From: Arcuatula senhousia
Taxonomy: Eukaryota > Mollusca > Bivalvia > Mytilida > Mytilidae
Reading direction: 5' to 3'
DNA length: 64,000 nt
NCBI GenBank assembly: GCA_963971305.1
Contig: CAXARO010000949.1
Coordinates: forward strand, 62,001 to 126,000
Position numbers and translations under genes: made by a program. Below are positions 45,028-55,989 of this stretch, in pieces (the stretch's first letter is position 1; every line of letters starts with the position of its first letter). The notes under the pieces are model-generated. The model had not been told where the DNA came from, did no database searches, and saw only the letters and a list, made by a program, of their open reading frames with translations.

Positions 45028-46710
45028 ATGTTTTTTAAGCCTTATATATTGTATTTGTTGTTTCCAACAGTTTATTTTCTATTGGTAATTATGGGTAGTA
45101 TTAATATTATGACATGGAATGTAAGAGGCATAATGTCCTCAACTGTTTGCTTGTCAGATTTACTTGAAATGTCAAATTGTGATATTTTTATCATAACTGA
45201 ACACAAATTGAAACCTAACTCGTTACAATATTTGTCTTCTATAGATAACAGGTACAATTGTATTAGTAAAGCTGATGAATTGCCAAACTGTTATAGAGCC
45301 TTCCATGGAAAAGGCGGAGTTGCCCTTTTATACAAATCGACTCTTGAATTTTGTATAAGTGAAATAAATGATATTCAATCAAATCGTACTGTAGGCATTG
45401 AGTTAAAGCAACCAAATACTGTACCTTTTTACATATTTCGAACATATTTACCCTCAGATGAGGACATAGACACTTATAAATATGAGTTGAATCTTTTAGA
45501 ATCATTGTTATCGTATTACATTAATTATGGTTATGTAATTATTGCAGGTGATTTAAATGCTAGCTGTAGTATGCTTAATACTGTACATGTAAACAAGACC
45601 AAATCAGTTGCATTAAGTAATTTTGTATCACAGTATAACCTTCAGTGTGCAGGTTCTGATTTTCAATTCAAAGGGCCTTATTATACGTATATAACAAAGC
45701 AAACCATGTTAGATCATATTTTATTTGATAAATGTGCACTGAGGCAACTGATCTCTTATGAAGTCCTTAATGAGGGGTCAATTAGCAGTACATCAGATCA
45801 CCTACCTGTTTCAGCTGTCTTCCGTTTGAACTGTAACCCACATTGTGTTATGAATAAGATGCTCCGTCTTCCCGCGTGGCACAAGGCTGAAGACCCTTTA
45901 CTTTTACAATATAAGAAACATTTAAGTGATCACCTTGAACCACTTACTGACAATATCATGTCTGTAGATGAACTCTATAATCACTTTGTTACAACTGTAC
46001 ATTCAGCTAGTGACAATTCTATACCCAAATGTGGATTTAACCCAAAACTTAAGCCCTACTGGACTGCTGAAGTAAACGCCGCTCATAAACATGAAAGGGC
46101 AATGCGTCGTATCTGGTTACATGAAGACAGACCGACGGGAATGATCTATGAATCCTACAGAAACTACAAAAAAGCTAAAAGCGATTTCCGAAATGTCCAG
46201 CGTTGTGCGGCCGAAAAGTTCATTAAAGAGTCTATTGATGATATAAATGAAGCGGCAGATTGTGACATTCGTCTCTTCTGGAAGTTAATGAAACGTTCAA
46301 AACCTAAGTCAAAGCGAATTTATCCAGAAATAGTTTACAACGACAAACTTGGTAACACCCCAGAGACGGTAGCTGAGACTTTCAAGGAATACTTTATGGA
46401 CTTGTATAGTGAAACTGAAAATAATGACTTTGACTCCAAAAACAAGCATTACGTAGATAAGACTTATGAAACTATTCACAAATCTCTAGTGCGAGGTGAT
46501 ATTCTCCCAGGTGGTTCTATAACAGAGGATGAAGTATCCAACATAGTTAAAAATCTAAAGCGTAGAAAAGCAAGTGGTATTGACCGAATTCAACACGAAC
46601 ACATCCTGTATGGTTGTAAAGCTATTATAAAGTTTTTAACATATCTTTTTTACATTATTGTTGAAACTGCCGAACTACCTACAGTCTGGAAGCATGGACT
46701 TATTGTGCCC
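45028..46710 (+). pseudogene. LINE ORF2, endonuclease and start of reverse transcriptase
   Basis: From the likely native start MGSINIMTWNVRG (ATG near 45091), the motifs of an exonuclease/endonuclease/phosphatase domain follow in order: WNVRG, ITEHKLK, GGVALLY, IIAGDLNA, LDHILF and STSDHLPV. These would nick target DNA for reverse transcription. A linker leads to LKRRKASGIDRIQHEH, the first reverse-transcriptase motif (normally K-a-x-G-x-D). Near 46710 (CCCTATATAAAGG) the correct sequence moves to another frame, consistent with a one-base change; the original frame ends at 46842. Confidence 0.75.
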
Positions 46711-47990
46711 TATATAAAGGCAACAATAAACCGAAACACCTACCGGATAGCTACAGACCCATCAGTCTTCTTTCATGTACTCTTAAAATATTTGAACGTG
46801 TTTTATACTCTCGAATTCTGGATGAAGTCTCAGAAAACATGAACTTTCCTAATCCCCAACAACAAGGGTTTCAAACAGGGCTCAGTTGTCTCACTGCGTC
46901 ATTTAATTTACAAGAAACTGTGTATTTTAACTTAGAGTTGTCTAGTAAAGTATATGTAGCTTTTATGGATAGTCGAAAAGCCTTCGACACAGTGTGGCGA
47001 AAAGGGTTATTAGTCAAATTAAATAGATTAGGTGTGAAAGGTAAATTGTGGCAATTGATAGATAACCTTCATGTTAATACATATAGTGCCATCATTGTAA
47101 ATCAATGTCAGTCTGTGTTTTTTCATGTAAATGAAGGTGTTCGCCAAGGTGGTGTTCTTTCTGGTTTACTTTATTTAGTTTTTATAAACGATTTAATAAA
47201 TGATCTTCAGAATGTAAACTCAAATACTGGTGTTAATAATGTTGTAAGTTGTGCCCCTTCATTAGCTGATGATATTGCTTGTATTAGTACAACCCCCGTT
47301 ATGTTACAACGTATGCTTGATGTCTGCTACAAGTTCTCAAGAATGTGGCGATTCACATTTAACGCACAGAAGTCATACATTGTGATATTCACAACTAACC
47401 CGAGGTCGGATACATCCAGCTTAAACTGGACTATAGGACAAGAATGTATTCCTATTTCAAAAAACGTTACTCATCTTGGTATTATCTTAAACGCTAACTT
47501 GAAAGCTCACGAAAGAACTCTTAAAGCCTGTCAAAAAGGAAAAAATACGTTTTTTGCGCTGAGTGGAATTTCCACAGACTCAACAAACCCAAGTGTACTT
47601 GTAAAACTATATTTCTCTGTTGTCCTACCATCTACACTGTATGGTTGTGAACTTTGGACTAACCTTAAAGCACAAGACTGGTCTGCTCTTAACCGATTCC
47701 AACACATGATAATCAAAAACATTTTGAAGCTCAAAATTACTACACGCTCAGACATGTGTGAGAGTATTCTAGGCATTCATCCTATCACAAGTGAGATTGA
47801 TAAACGAAAGTTATTCTTTCTTCAAAAACTGTGCAATTTGGATAATAAACACTTATCAAAAGCTATCTTCTTAAATAGACTGTTTTCGTATCTGATGGAT
47901 CCCATTAGTAAACATCTTGGTTATATTCCAGATATTATAACTTTACTTTACAGATATAACCTACATGAACACTTACCCGCATAAATAATG
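46711..47990 (+). pseudogene. LINE ORF2, reverse transcriptase core
   Basis: In the new frame come SYRPISLLS, QQGFQTGLSC, VAFMDSRKAFDTVW (the catalytic Asp motif A), GVRQGGVLSGLLYLVFIND, then SLADDIACI (the xADD active site, here LADD where F/YADD is usual) and HLGIILN. This is a complete polymerase core for target-primed reverse transcription. It ends at a TAA near 47982-47984, where the frame breaks again. Confidence 0.75.
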
Positions 47991-48481
47991 ATAGTGACTT
48001 TGTTAAATTTCGAGAAATACACGATACTGTGACATTTGCAAATTATTGGCAGAATTCTAGAACAGAAAATGAAATAAAGAGATCTTTTTTTATTACCAAA
48101 CTTTTAACGGACGTCCCAAGTGTTAGCTCAACAATGTTATGCAAAATCTGTGATCGACAATACGTAGACTTTTTCAATCATGTTTCCTGTGCCTGCTACG
48201 CAACTACAGCATTGAGACAAATATGGTGGGACTTAATTATCGAAAACTTTGATCTAGAACTTTTTGTCGAACTCGACTCGTACTCACCGGATGTTCTTTA
48301 CAACATTCTACTTGGTAAAGTACCGAACACTTTACAGGACAACGATGATGATTCAATTGATCTTATGAAACTCTGTCACGCTCACGTTGTACAATGCGCT
48401 GCAGAATACAACCGACGAATTAGACTTATGAGTGATAGCATAAACCAGGATTGTGCTAATACAAGCAACCCTAGATTCTAA
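47986..48481 (+). pseudogene. LINE ORF2, C-terminal region
   Basis: After the second break, a frame with DFVKFREIHDT, FANYWQNSRTENEIKR and CKICDRQYVDFFNHVSCAC continues to a stop at 48481. The Cys/His spacing resembles the C-H-C zinc-binding knuckle found at the end of many LINE ORF2 proteins. It belongs to the same element by order and spacing. Confidence 0.65.
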
Positions 48482-48620
48482 TATTACATGAATAATTTCA
48501 TTATTTGTAAATATCATATTCATTTTCTATCTTCTATGTAATTATATGTAACTATTTGCATTATATATATTGATATAATTGTTCATATATCTCATGTACT
48601 TGAGGAAATAAAAGTATGAT

Positions 48621-49551
48621 TGAGTATTTGTCTAAAATGATTTCAGCTCCGGGATGAAAAAGTTATTCGATTTTAATTGCAAATATTAAAAACGAAAGAA
48701 TATGGAATATGTGCCAAAAAGACACGATCCACATATTGAAATGATTTTAATAAATGAACAAATGTGATAGGGTCATTTTATTTGTTTTAATAAAATATAT
48801 ATTTTTATCTAATATGTGTTAATTCTTACGCCAAGGTACATTGATTATCTACTATTTGGATTTGTACTTTCTATACAGTGATTTTCTATTATGTCCAGTT
48901 TATTCTGAAGGTATGTCTTGATTGGTTAAGTTCTGAGTAGTTCTTATGATAATTCTAGTCGTATGTTGAAAGTTTTGAAGTTCTTTATGGAGATTTAAAT
49001 TCTAAATTGCAGTTTCATATTTTTCATATTAAGTATTTATAATAGTATAGCAGAGATATTTAGTTTAGTTTTTATAGACATTTCATACATTTCACTTTTG
49101 GATGGATTTACATTATATTTGGATTTACATATTCTGAAAATTAGAAGACTTTTATAAAGGATTATATTCTGTATACCAGTATCTTGCAACTTACTGAGAT
49201 GTAGTGGTGTTGATTTGTATTGTAAACTCAGTTCTACAGATTGAGTTTAGTTTAATAAAGAATCCTAGCTATGAAAATAGTATTTCCTGATGCCCTAGGA
49301 AATCACACCCTTTTACACAAAAGCAAAATTTCGCTGCGTGTGAAGCGCTTTTCTGGATTAACCTTCATCAGACACGCTAGGAGTAGAAAACTTGGAAAAC
49401 CGGTATAATATTAAATTTGAAAAAAAAAATGCCAAAAAATATTACAACAATGACCAAACAGATAAATTTCCCTTGCGTTCACTGTGATTTTGTGCAGTGG
49501 TTGGTGTAAATGAATTTTTTTTTGGTAATTTCCCTAATATAAGACGCTTAC
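48621..49551. other. AT-rich intron sequence
   Basis: No exon is supported between the LINE and the 57-base exon. GTGAAGCGCTTTTCTGGATTAACCTTCATCAGACACGC near 49335 is of the Penelope-tail kind. Confidence 0.4.
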
Positions 49552-49608
49552 CGCTTGAATCGTCGTTTTCCTTTTCGGTTTTCGGTGTTGATTGCCAATT
49601 GTAATCAA
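49552..49608 (-). CDS. Receptor-like gene 2, 57-base stalk exon
   Basis: The acceptor TTTTTATTTAG precedes TT|GAT and the donor is GCG|GTAAGC. Phases are 1-1 and length is a multiple of three, so it could be skipped. It encodes DYNWQSTPKTEKENDDSS, a polar linker. Support is splice sites plus phase only, so a chance match is possible. Confidence 0.45.
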
Positions 49609-49750
49609 CTAAATAAAAAATAAAAAAATATATATTAAGACACCGATGTAAATAAAAATTTAAAAATGATAAAAAGAACATTTTAAGTGACTAAAACTTG
49701 TCTTTTTAATATGAATTTAATTTTTTTTTAATACTTTAAAAATACTTGAT

Positions 49751-51072
49751 ACAAGAGGCTCCCAGGAGCCTAAATCGCTCACCTGGTCTTGATGTCAACC
49801 TTATGAAAAACTTTGTAGAGCGAAATAAGCTGAACATTTAAGCAAGCAAAAGCTTTTCTCTATCTGCAATAGTTTTCATTCTATAGACCAACAACACTAT
49901 TTTTCGCCTTTAAGGGGCTGTAACCCCTATAAGGGGTCATCTGACAACTTCGACCCTATGGAGACTTTTGTAGAGCTAAATGAGCTGAACAATTTAGCAA
50001 GCAACAACTTTTCTCTATCTGCTGTAGTTTTCATTCTATTGGCTAAAAACACCTTTTTTCGCCTTTAAGGGTCTGTAACCCCTATAAGGGGTCATCTGAC
50101 AACTTCGACCCTATGAAGACTTTTGTAGAGCTTAATGAGCTGAACATTTAAGCAAGCAACAGCTTTTCCCTATCTGCAATAGTTTTCATTCAATAGGCAA
50201 AAAACACTATTTTTCGCCTTTTAGGGGCTGTAACCCCTATAAGGGGTCATCTGACAACTTCGACCCTAATGAGACTTTTGTAGAGCTAAATGAGCTGAAC
50301 ATTTAAACAAGCAACAGCTTTTCTCTATCTGCAATAGTTTTCATTCTATAGACCAAAAACACTATTTTTTGCCTGTAAGGGGCTGTAACCCCTATAAGGG
50401 GTCATCTGACAACTTCGACCCTATGAAGACTTTTGTAGAGCTGAATGAGCTGAACATTTAAGCAAGCAACAGCTTTTCCCTATCTGCAATAGTTTTCATT
50501 CTATAGGCAAAAACACTATTTTTCGCCTTTTAGGGGCTGTAACCCCTATAAGGGGTCATCTGACAACTTCGACCCTATGTAGACTTTTGTAAAGCTAAAT
50601 GAGCTGAACATATAGGCAAGCAACAGCTTTTCTCTATCTGCAATAGTTTTCATTCTATAAGCCAAAAACATGAAAAAATGCTATTTTTCACCTTTCAGGG
50701 GCTGTAACCCCTATAAGGGATCATCTGACAACTTCGACCAAATGGAGACTTTTGTAAAACTTTTGATGCTGAAGCAGTAGCGTAGCATCAGATTTCATGT
50801 ATCTCTTATACTTTTTGATTACAAGCCAAAAACAGTAGTTTGTCCCCCTGGTCTATTTTTAGTAACGGTGGCCATGTTTTTTGACGGATCAAAAATCGAA
50901 ACACAAGTTTGGAGCAGGACACCCTAAGGATCATTCATACCAAGTTTCATTAAATTCTGTTCAGTAGTTTCAGAGGAGAAGATTTTTGAAATATTGTTAA
51001 CGGACGACAGACGACGACGACGGACGCCAAGTGATGGCAATAGCTCACCTGGACCTTCGGTCCAGGTGAGCT
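49751..51072 (-). mobile_element. Family A element, apparently full length (minus orientation)
   Basis: Starts ACAAGAGGCTCCCAGGAGCC and ends with the ACCTGGACCTTCGGTCCAGGTGAGCT hairpin. It contains six 155-bp units plus the terminal (GAC)n-rich part. About 1.32 kb, the mirror of 20316-21642. It lies between two stalk exons of receptor-like gene 2, in the same sense as that gene. Confidence 0.8.
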
Positions 51073-51234
51073 AATAAAAACAGATATCTATCATCTAAGA
51101 AATACACAATGTGCAACATTAATCTTGTTTAGCTAAAAATTACAGGATTGAGTATTTCACGCTTGTATATTAAGCGTAGCCTTTTATTGTTGGTACTTGC
51201 AAATACGAATAACTTATTGCTTGGTTCTAATTAC

Positions 51235-51420
51235 GCGTGTAAGAGACTGACCATTTGATTTGAAAGGGGGGAGCTTGGTTTTTAACTAAAAATATTTTGA
51301 ATCGAAATTGATGAAAAAATATGTTGTCAGAAGAAGTTAAAAAAAATCTAAAGAAGGACTTCTTTCTGCTTCCGTAGACCCTAAGTGTAAGTTTTGTGAA
51401 CTTGATGCATTTATTCGGCT
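51235..51420. repeat. GACTGACCATTTGATTTGAAAGGGGGG fragment
   Basis: Matches the ends of the elements at 31028-31560 (GACCATTT..TTGAAAGGGGGG, CTTGGTTTTT). Its other end is not recognised. Confidence 0.45.
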
Positions 51421-51517
51421 GCTCTCTCATGTCCCTGGAAGAAAAAAATGGTAAACGTATACTAAAACAATATTTCTAATTAGAAAAAAAATAAGGATAT
51501 CAAGGGAAGTACATTAC

Positions 51518-51961
51518 CTTTACTAGTTAACATCGGTTCTATGGTCCAATTTATTCTTGTTGGTATCACCTCCTCTATCTTCGTAACAAACGAACTGTTT
51601 ATACTGTCTGTCAAAATTGTGCTCCCACTAAACATTAGTGCCGGTGTTGTTGACAATGTTATAGGCGAACTTGTAGGTGTTCCCAGGCTGCTTGGGTGGA
51701 TAGCCGATGAGTATATAGATTCATCACCTGTAGTATAGAAATTGATTTCTTCTGTGGAATGTTGGAACAGTTTATTCTGCCAGGTGTTGGGTAATGCAGT
51801 TGTAAGAGTACCATGTACTAGTAATCGAAGAGACGTAGAAAGGGTAATTGTTGGTATGGTTTGGCTTTTGTTCCAAGAAAACACAGAGTCAGTGTTCTGC
51901 AATAGGGACACACTGTTTCCAGCCTCCCGTTTTGAGAGTTGTAAGGTGTATGTCGCTGACA
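51518..51961 (-). CDS. Receptor-like gene 2, Ser/Thr-rich stalk exon
   Basis: The acceptor CATTAAATAG precedes TG|TCA and the donor is AAG|GTAATG; 444 bases, phase 1-1. It encodes 147 residues rich in Ser, Thr, Leu and Pro (for example TIPTITLSTS, LGTPTSSPITLSTTPAL), with N-glycosylation sites (NKS, NSS, NWT) and no Cys. It has the same role and composition as gene 1's stalk exon but is longer: an extracellular mucin-like spacer. The acceptor's pyrimidine tract is weak. Confidence 0.6.
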
Positions 51962-52480
51962 CTATTTAATGATCAAATTTTGTTGCTATTAATTATAGTA
52001 TAACTAATGAGGGGTGGCGAATATCAATTTTAATGTCACGAGTCTCGAATAAAGCCAGGATTCAACAAGTGCGCGGAACACGAGTTGAATCCCCTAGCGT
52101 GATATCAAAATTGATATTCGTCACCCCTAATTAGTTATACTATTTATTATATAGATAATTTAAAAAAACGTGACTAATAGATCATCAAAATAATGAAAAC
52201 GAAAGAAATTATTGATTGATGAATTGTGTAATGCGCACTAATCTATGTTGCGTATTTTTCGCGGGAAACTTCACGAGGGTTAGATAAATTCGCACGCGAG
52301 TTAGATAAATCCTGTAATTAACTCCGTGAAAATCTAGAAATTTATTTTAACTCGGAAATCACGATATTTCACCTATATCTATATAATAAAATCGTTAAAA
52401 GAATTGCGAAAACAAAACATGTATATCATATATCTTATTAATGCTTAAAGTTCCAAAAAGACACACTGCGTCAATTGGTA
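51962..52480. other. Unassigned sequence with inverted flank words
   Basis: TAATTATAGTATAACTAATGAGGGGTGGCGAATATCAATTT at 51990-52030 is mirrored by AAATTGATATTCGTCACCCCTAATTAGTTATACTA near 52108-52143. This marks an inverted-repeat element of about 150 bp at 51995-52145. The rest is AT-rich with no exon. Confidence 0.5.
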
Positions 52481-53090
52481 TTAATTAAAGACTCAATAAT
52501 TTGGCGCATAAATATTGAGACAAACATATTAAATGGCTAATTACGGCCACAGCTAGCTGCAAGAGAGGATTTGACAAGATAGGGAAACAGAATGCCAATC
52601 ACTAGGATATACGGACAAATCTGTGCACCATTGGTAGGCAATGGATGCTCACATTCCTCTCAGGTTCCTGGAGAGAACGAGGGACACAATATTCCAGTAC
52701 GCCAGCCCATATTTTGTCACCCCATGGTGCACAAGGGAGTGAAATTAATATTATTTTTGATTTAGATTTACCATGGATTTACTTTTATTATACTGTACAC
52801 AGTGCCTGAAATGGCCACTTGCCCACTGGCCAATTGCGAGTAGATTTTTGACACATATAAGAACACTGGCCCAAAAATTTTCTTTGGGCCACCAGATTGG
52901 GTTTTCCTATTTCAGGCACTGTATACCCTGGCCAAATTCAATCTGGTGACTGCAGATCAGAACCGACCACTCATGGGAGGCATGAGATGGTCTAGACCAA
53001 CTTCCAACGGTAAAGCGTTGGAAAGTTTTAAATGGTAATATGACCCGACGTACAATTAAGGAAAGAATAGTGTCCCCTTATCTTGCCAAA
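52481..53090. repeat. Duplicated segment, copy 1 (uninterrupted)
   Basis: About 610 bp from TTAATTAAAGACTCAATAA to GTGTCCCCTTATC is repeated at 53648-55707 with very few differences. It holds CTGGCCACTTGCCCACTGGCCAATTGCG. In copy 2 the phrase GATTTAGATTTACCATGG is split by a transposon; here it is intact at about 52758-52776. This copy therefore preserves the empty insertion site. Confidence 0.85.
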
Positions 53091-53287
53091 TTCCGCCCTA
53101 GTAGACTGTGACAGGAATTTTTATTAAAAATAATTAAGCATATACACACGAACACAAAAATAATTAAAAATTGAATGAAAGCTGGTAACTTAGAACTTTA
53201 AAAAGTCTGTATTTGGTATACTCGCGATATGCAGGTAGAAAATAATAAATATATATTAAGTAACATTTTAAAAAAGTCATTCAAATA

Positions 53288-53430
53288 CTAGCAAAATGAA
53301 CATTGACACGGATATTTTTGTAAAATCCAAGTGCATTTCAAACTGCATCGTCCGCAAATTTGTAGATTTGTCGATTCTAAGCTCAAAATTGTAAGATCCT
53401 CGGAAGCTCCTGTTGTCATATTTGAAGAGC
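53288..53430 (-). CDS. Possible alternative terminal exon of receptor-like gene 2 (Cys-rich, ends in TAG)
   Basis: A strong acceptor (TTATTTTCTCTTTTCAG) precedes GC|TCT, the phase that would accept the upstream exon at 59229. It encodes 46 residues with a Cys-rich end (ICGRCSLKC ... PCQCSFC), then TAG. Included as the last exon, it would give a secreted form without stalk or membrane helix. It could also be a chance frame; no poly(A) signal was confirmed. Confidence 0.3.
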
Positions 53431-53497
53431 CTGAAAAGAGAAAATAAAACAACAGCAGCAAAAATGTTGGACGGTGAAAAAGGGGGTGGATGGAGGG

Positions 53498-53647
53498 ATT
53501 TTGTTTCCTTCGTCCATCACATGTCAATTCGTGAATAAAATTATAAAACCCGGAACAAATACGGATATTAAATTACGGAGAGAGAATAGAAAATTTATTA
53601 ATCTCGCTTTCATTAAAATGGTTTATCTTATAAATAGATAAACCTCA
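53498..53647. repeat. 150-bp perfect repeat, copy 1
   Basis: From ATTTTGTTTCCTTCGTCC to TAGATAAACCTCA, this is identical by eye to 58764-58913, same orientation and same length. It abuts copy 2 of the larger duplicated segment at 53647/53648. Confidence 0.85.
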
Positions 53648-55707
53648 TTAATTAAAGACTCAATAAATTGGCGCATAAATATTGAGACAAACATATTAAA
53701 TGGCTAATTACGGCCACAGCTAGCTGCAAGAGAGGAATTGACAAGATAGGGAAACAGAATGCCAATCACTAGGATATACGGACAAATCTGTGCACCATTG
53801 GTAGGCAATGGATGCTCACATTCCTCTCAGGTTCCTGGAGAGAACGAGGGACACAATATTCCAGTACGCCAGCCCATATTTTGTCACCCCATGGTGCACA
53901 TGGGAGTGAAATTAATATTATTTTTGATTTAGATTTATGGCCCTGTCACACTTTAACGTTTTAGCCAACGTGTGCCGACGTTTTAGAATATATTTTCAAC
54001 ACGCTGGTGTGCGTTGCGTAAGTTTTGTACACGTTATGAACACGCTACAAACACGTTAGCGAACGTCAGCGTGCGTTGGTAATCGCCGAGTGCGTCGCAA
54101 ATTTTTCAACATGCTTAAAATTTCCGACGTTCGCCAACGTGTTAGAAATAAATTATGCGAACGCTAGGCATAAGTTAGAAGGACGTTATACACACGCTGA
54201 TGTACGCTATGTGGTCGTTGTGCACACGTTGAAATGCGTTTGACGAACGCTAAGCTAAATGGAAACTAACGTGTCTAGCGATAATGCAGCGCACGTCTAG
54301 CGTCAGTCTAACGACCAAGAAACATATTCAACGTTTTAAAACGTGTACAGAGCGCACAGAGCGTCATTGTAACGAACGAGTAGCGTATCAACCCCAGCAT
54401 TTTATAAGTTAGATTGAATTACAAGGGGGAAAGTCAATTTCAAAAGCTTCAAATACTAATTCAAACCTGAAAAATAAAAAAATAAAATAAAAAACAATGA
54501 ACAAAGCCAAAAAAATCTTGAATGTAACAAAGATAACTTAGATGGTCTGGAATTGAAAGTAATTCTTGCAAATTGTAATACACACCTGTCGTGTTTTCGA
54601 TGATTTTTTTGGGGTAGAAAATACTCAAATACAACGAGTATCGACAGTCTAACTTCAATACTCATTTGAAATATTGTGTATTTTAAATATTCAATAAGCA
54701 AACGCGTTTTTCTCTATTAACATCCGTCATCCTGTCTGCGACCATTTAGGATTAGTCATCTACAGACCGCGGTATTTCTTACATGTATATACTCATTTGA
54801 GATTTTGAGAGTTTGTTAACAGGCGCATGCATTCCTCTCTGTATATTTTTGACATATCAAAATATAAAATCTACACTATATTTTATTCTCTTAGACTGAG
54901 TGCAAAAATCATCACTTTTGGTTAAAAAAACGGCTTTAGAATAATTATACATTCATATTACCAGAACGCTGAAAACCAATATTTTTATAACGAAACTAAA
55001 TTTCTATAATTATTAATTAATCCACCAATACATTTAAGCCAGATAATATATCTATTTGGGCTATTACGAAATAATACCAAAGAAATTAACAGAAATCCTA
55101 GGTCTCCCCACCGAGAGAAAAAATCATAAGTTAGACTAACGCTATGAATGCGTTCTGCAGTCGTCACACATGCACTAGGCAAACGTCAAGTACGCTGGAC
55201 GAACGCTATAGATAAGTTTTGAATAAGTTTGTCGTGCGTTGCAGGTAGTTAGTCTGACGCTTTGTGGTCGTTCACCGAGATATTTTTGTAACTTTTTACA
55301 GCGACTGCCAACGTGTTCCAACGTTTTAGAAAATTATTCGAACGTTCGGCACACGTTGGCTAAAACGTTATAGTGTGACAGGGCCATTACCATGGATTTA
55401 CTTTTATTATACTGTACACAGTGCCTGAAATGGCCACTTGCCCACTGGCCAATTGCGAGTAGATTTTTGACACATATAAGAACACTGGCCCAAAAATTTT
55501 CTTTGGGCCACCAGATTGGGTTTTCCTATTTCAGGCACTGTATACCCTGGCCAAATTCAATCTGGTGACTGCAGATCAGAACCGACCACTCATGGGAGGC
55601 ATGAGATGGTCTAGACCAACTTCCAACGGTAAAAGCGTTGGAAAGTTTTAAATGGTAATATGACCCGACGTACAATTAAGGAAAGAATAGTGTCCACTTA
55701 TCGCCAA
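53648..55707. repeat. Duplicated segment, copy 2, split by a transposon
   Basis: 53648-53937 and 55387-55707 together correspond to copy 1 at 52481-53090. The gap between them is the Harbinger-like element. A third, more diverged partial copy (GGCCAAATTCAATC, CAGATCAGAACCGACCACTCATGG, AACGGTAAAGCGTTG) lies at about 55810-55990. Confidence 0.8.
53938..55386. mobile_element. PIF/Harbinger-like non-autonomous element, TTA target duplication
   Basis: Ends TGGCCCTGTCACACTTTAACG and ATAGTGTGACAGGGCCA are inverted; the inner parts GTTTTAGCCAACGTGTGCC and GGCACACGTTGGCTAAAAC extend the repeat to about 40 bp. TTA flanks both sides (53935-53937 and 55387-55389) and occurs once in the empty site. A 3-bp TTA duplication with GGCC..GT ends fits PIF/Harbinger. 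Both flanks, about 53950-54400 and 55140-55380, are packed with AACG/CGTT words; the centre is AT-rich and no transposase is seen. Confidence 0.8.
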
Positions 55708-55989
55708 ATGAGCGTGTCTATACACGTTCAAAAATACATCCCGGCCCCCTTTTGGGACACACTTTCTTTTGTTTAATTTGTAGTTGAATTTTATTTTTTT
55801 TTAGTATGCACTGGCCAAATTCAATCCGGAAACAGATCAGAACCGACCACTCATGGAGGCATGAGATGATCTAGACCAAATTTCAACGGTAAAGCGTTGA
55901 AAATTTTTAATTGATATTTATGGAGCAAAACAGTGTTTCCCCTTTTTATTGCCAAATGAGAGTGTCTATACACGCTCAAACTTTACCCA

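Larger units (their letters stand above)
42130..48620 (+). mobile_element. Non-LTR retrotransposon (LINE), near full length, frame-broken
   Basis: A two-ORF LINE: ORF1 (42197-45018, split by an inserted element) and ORF2 (45028-48481: endonuclease, reverse transcriptase, C-terminal region, with two frame breaks). A run of 24 A precedes the ORF1 start. AATAAA lies near 48607. It is inserted in an intron of receptor-like gene 2, antisense to it. The EEP-type endonuclease and a coiled-coil ORF1 place it in the broad Jockey/CR1/L2-like part of the LINE tree, not in R2-type elements; the clade is not settled. Exact ends are uncertain and no target duplication was found. Confidence 0.75.
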
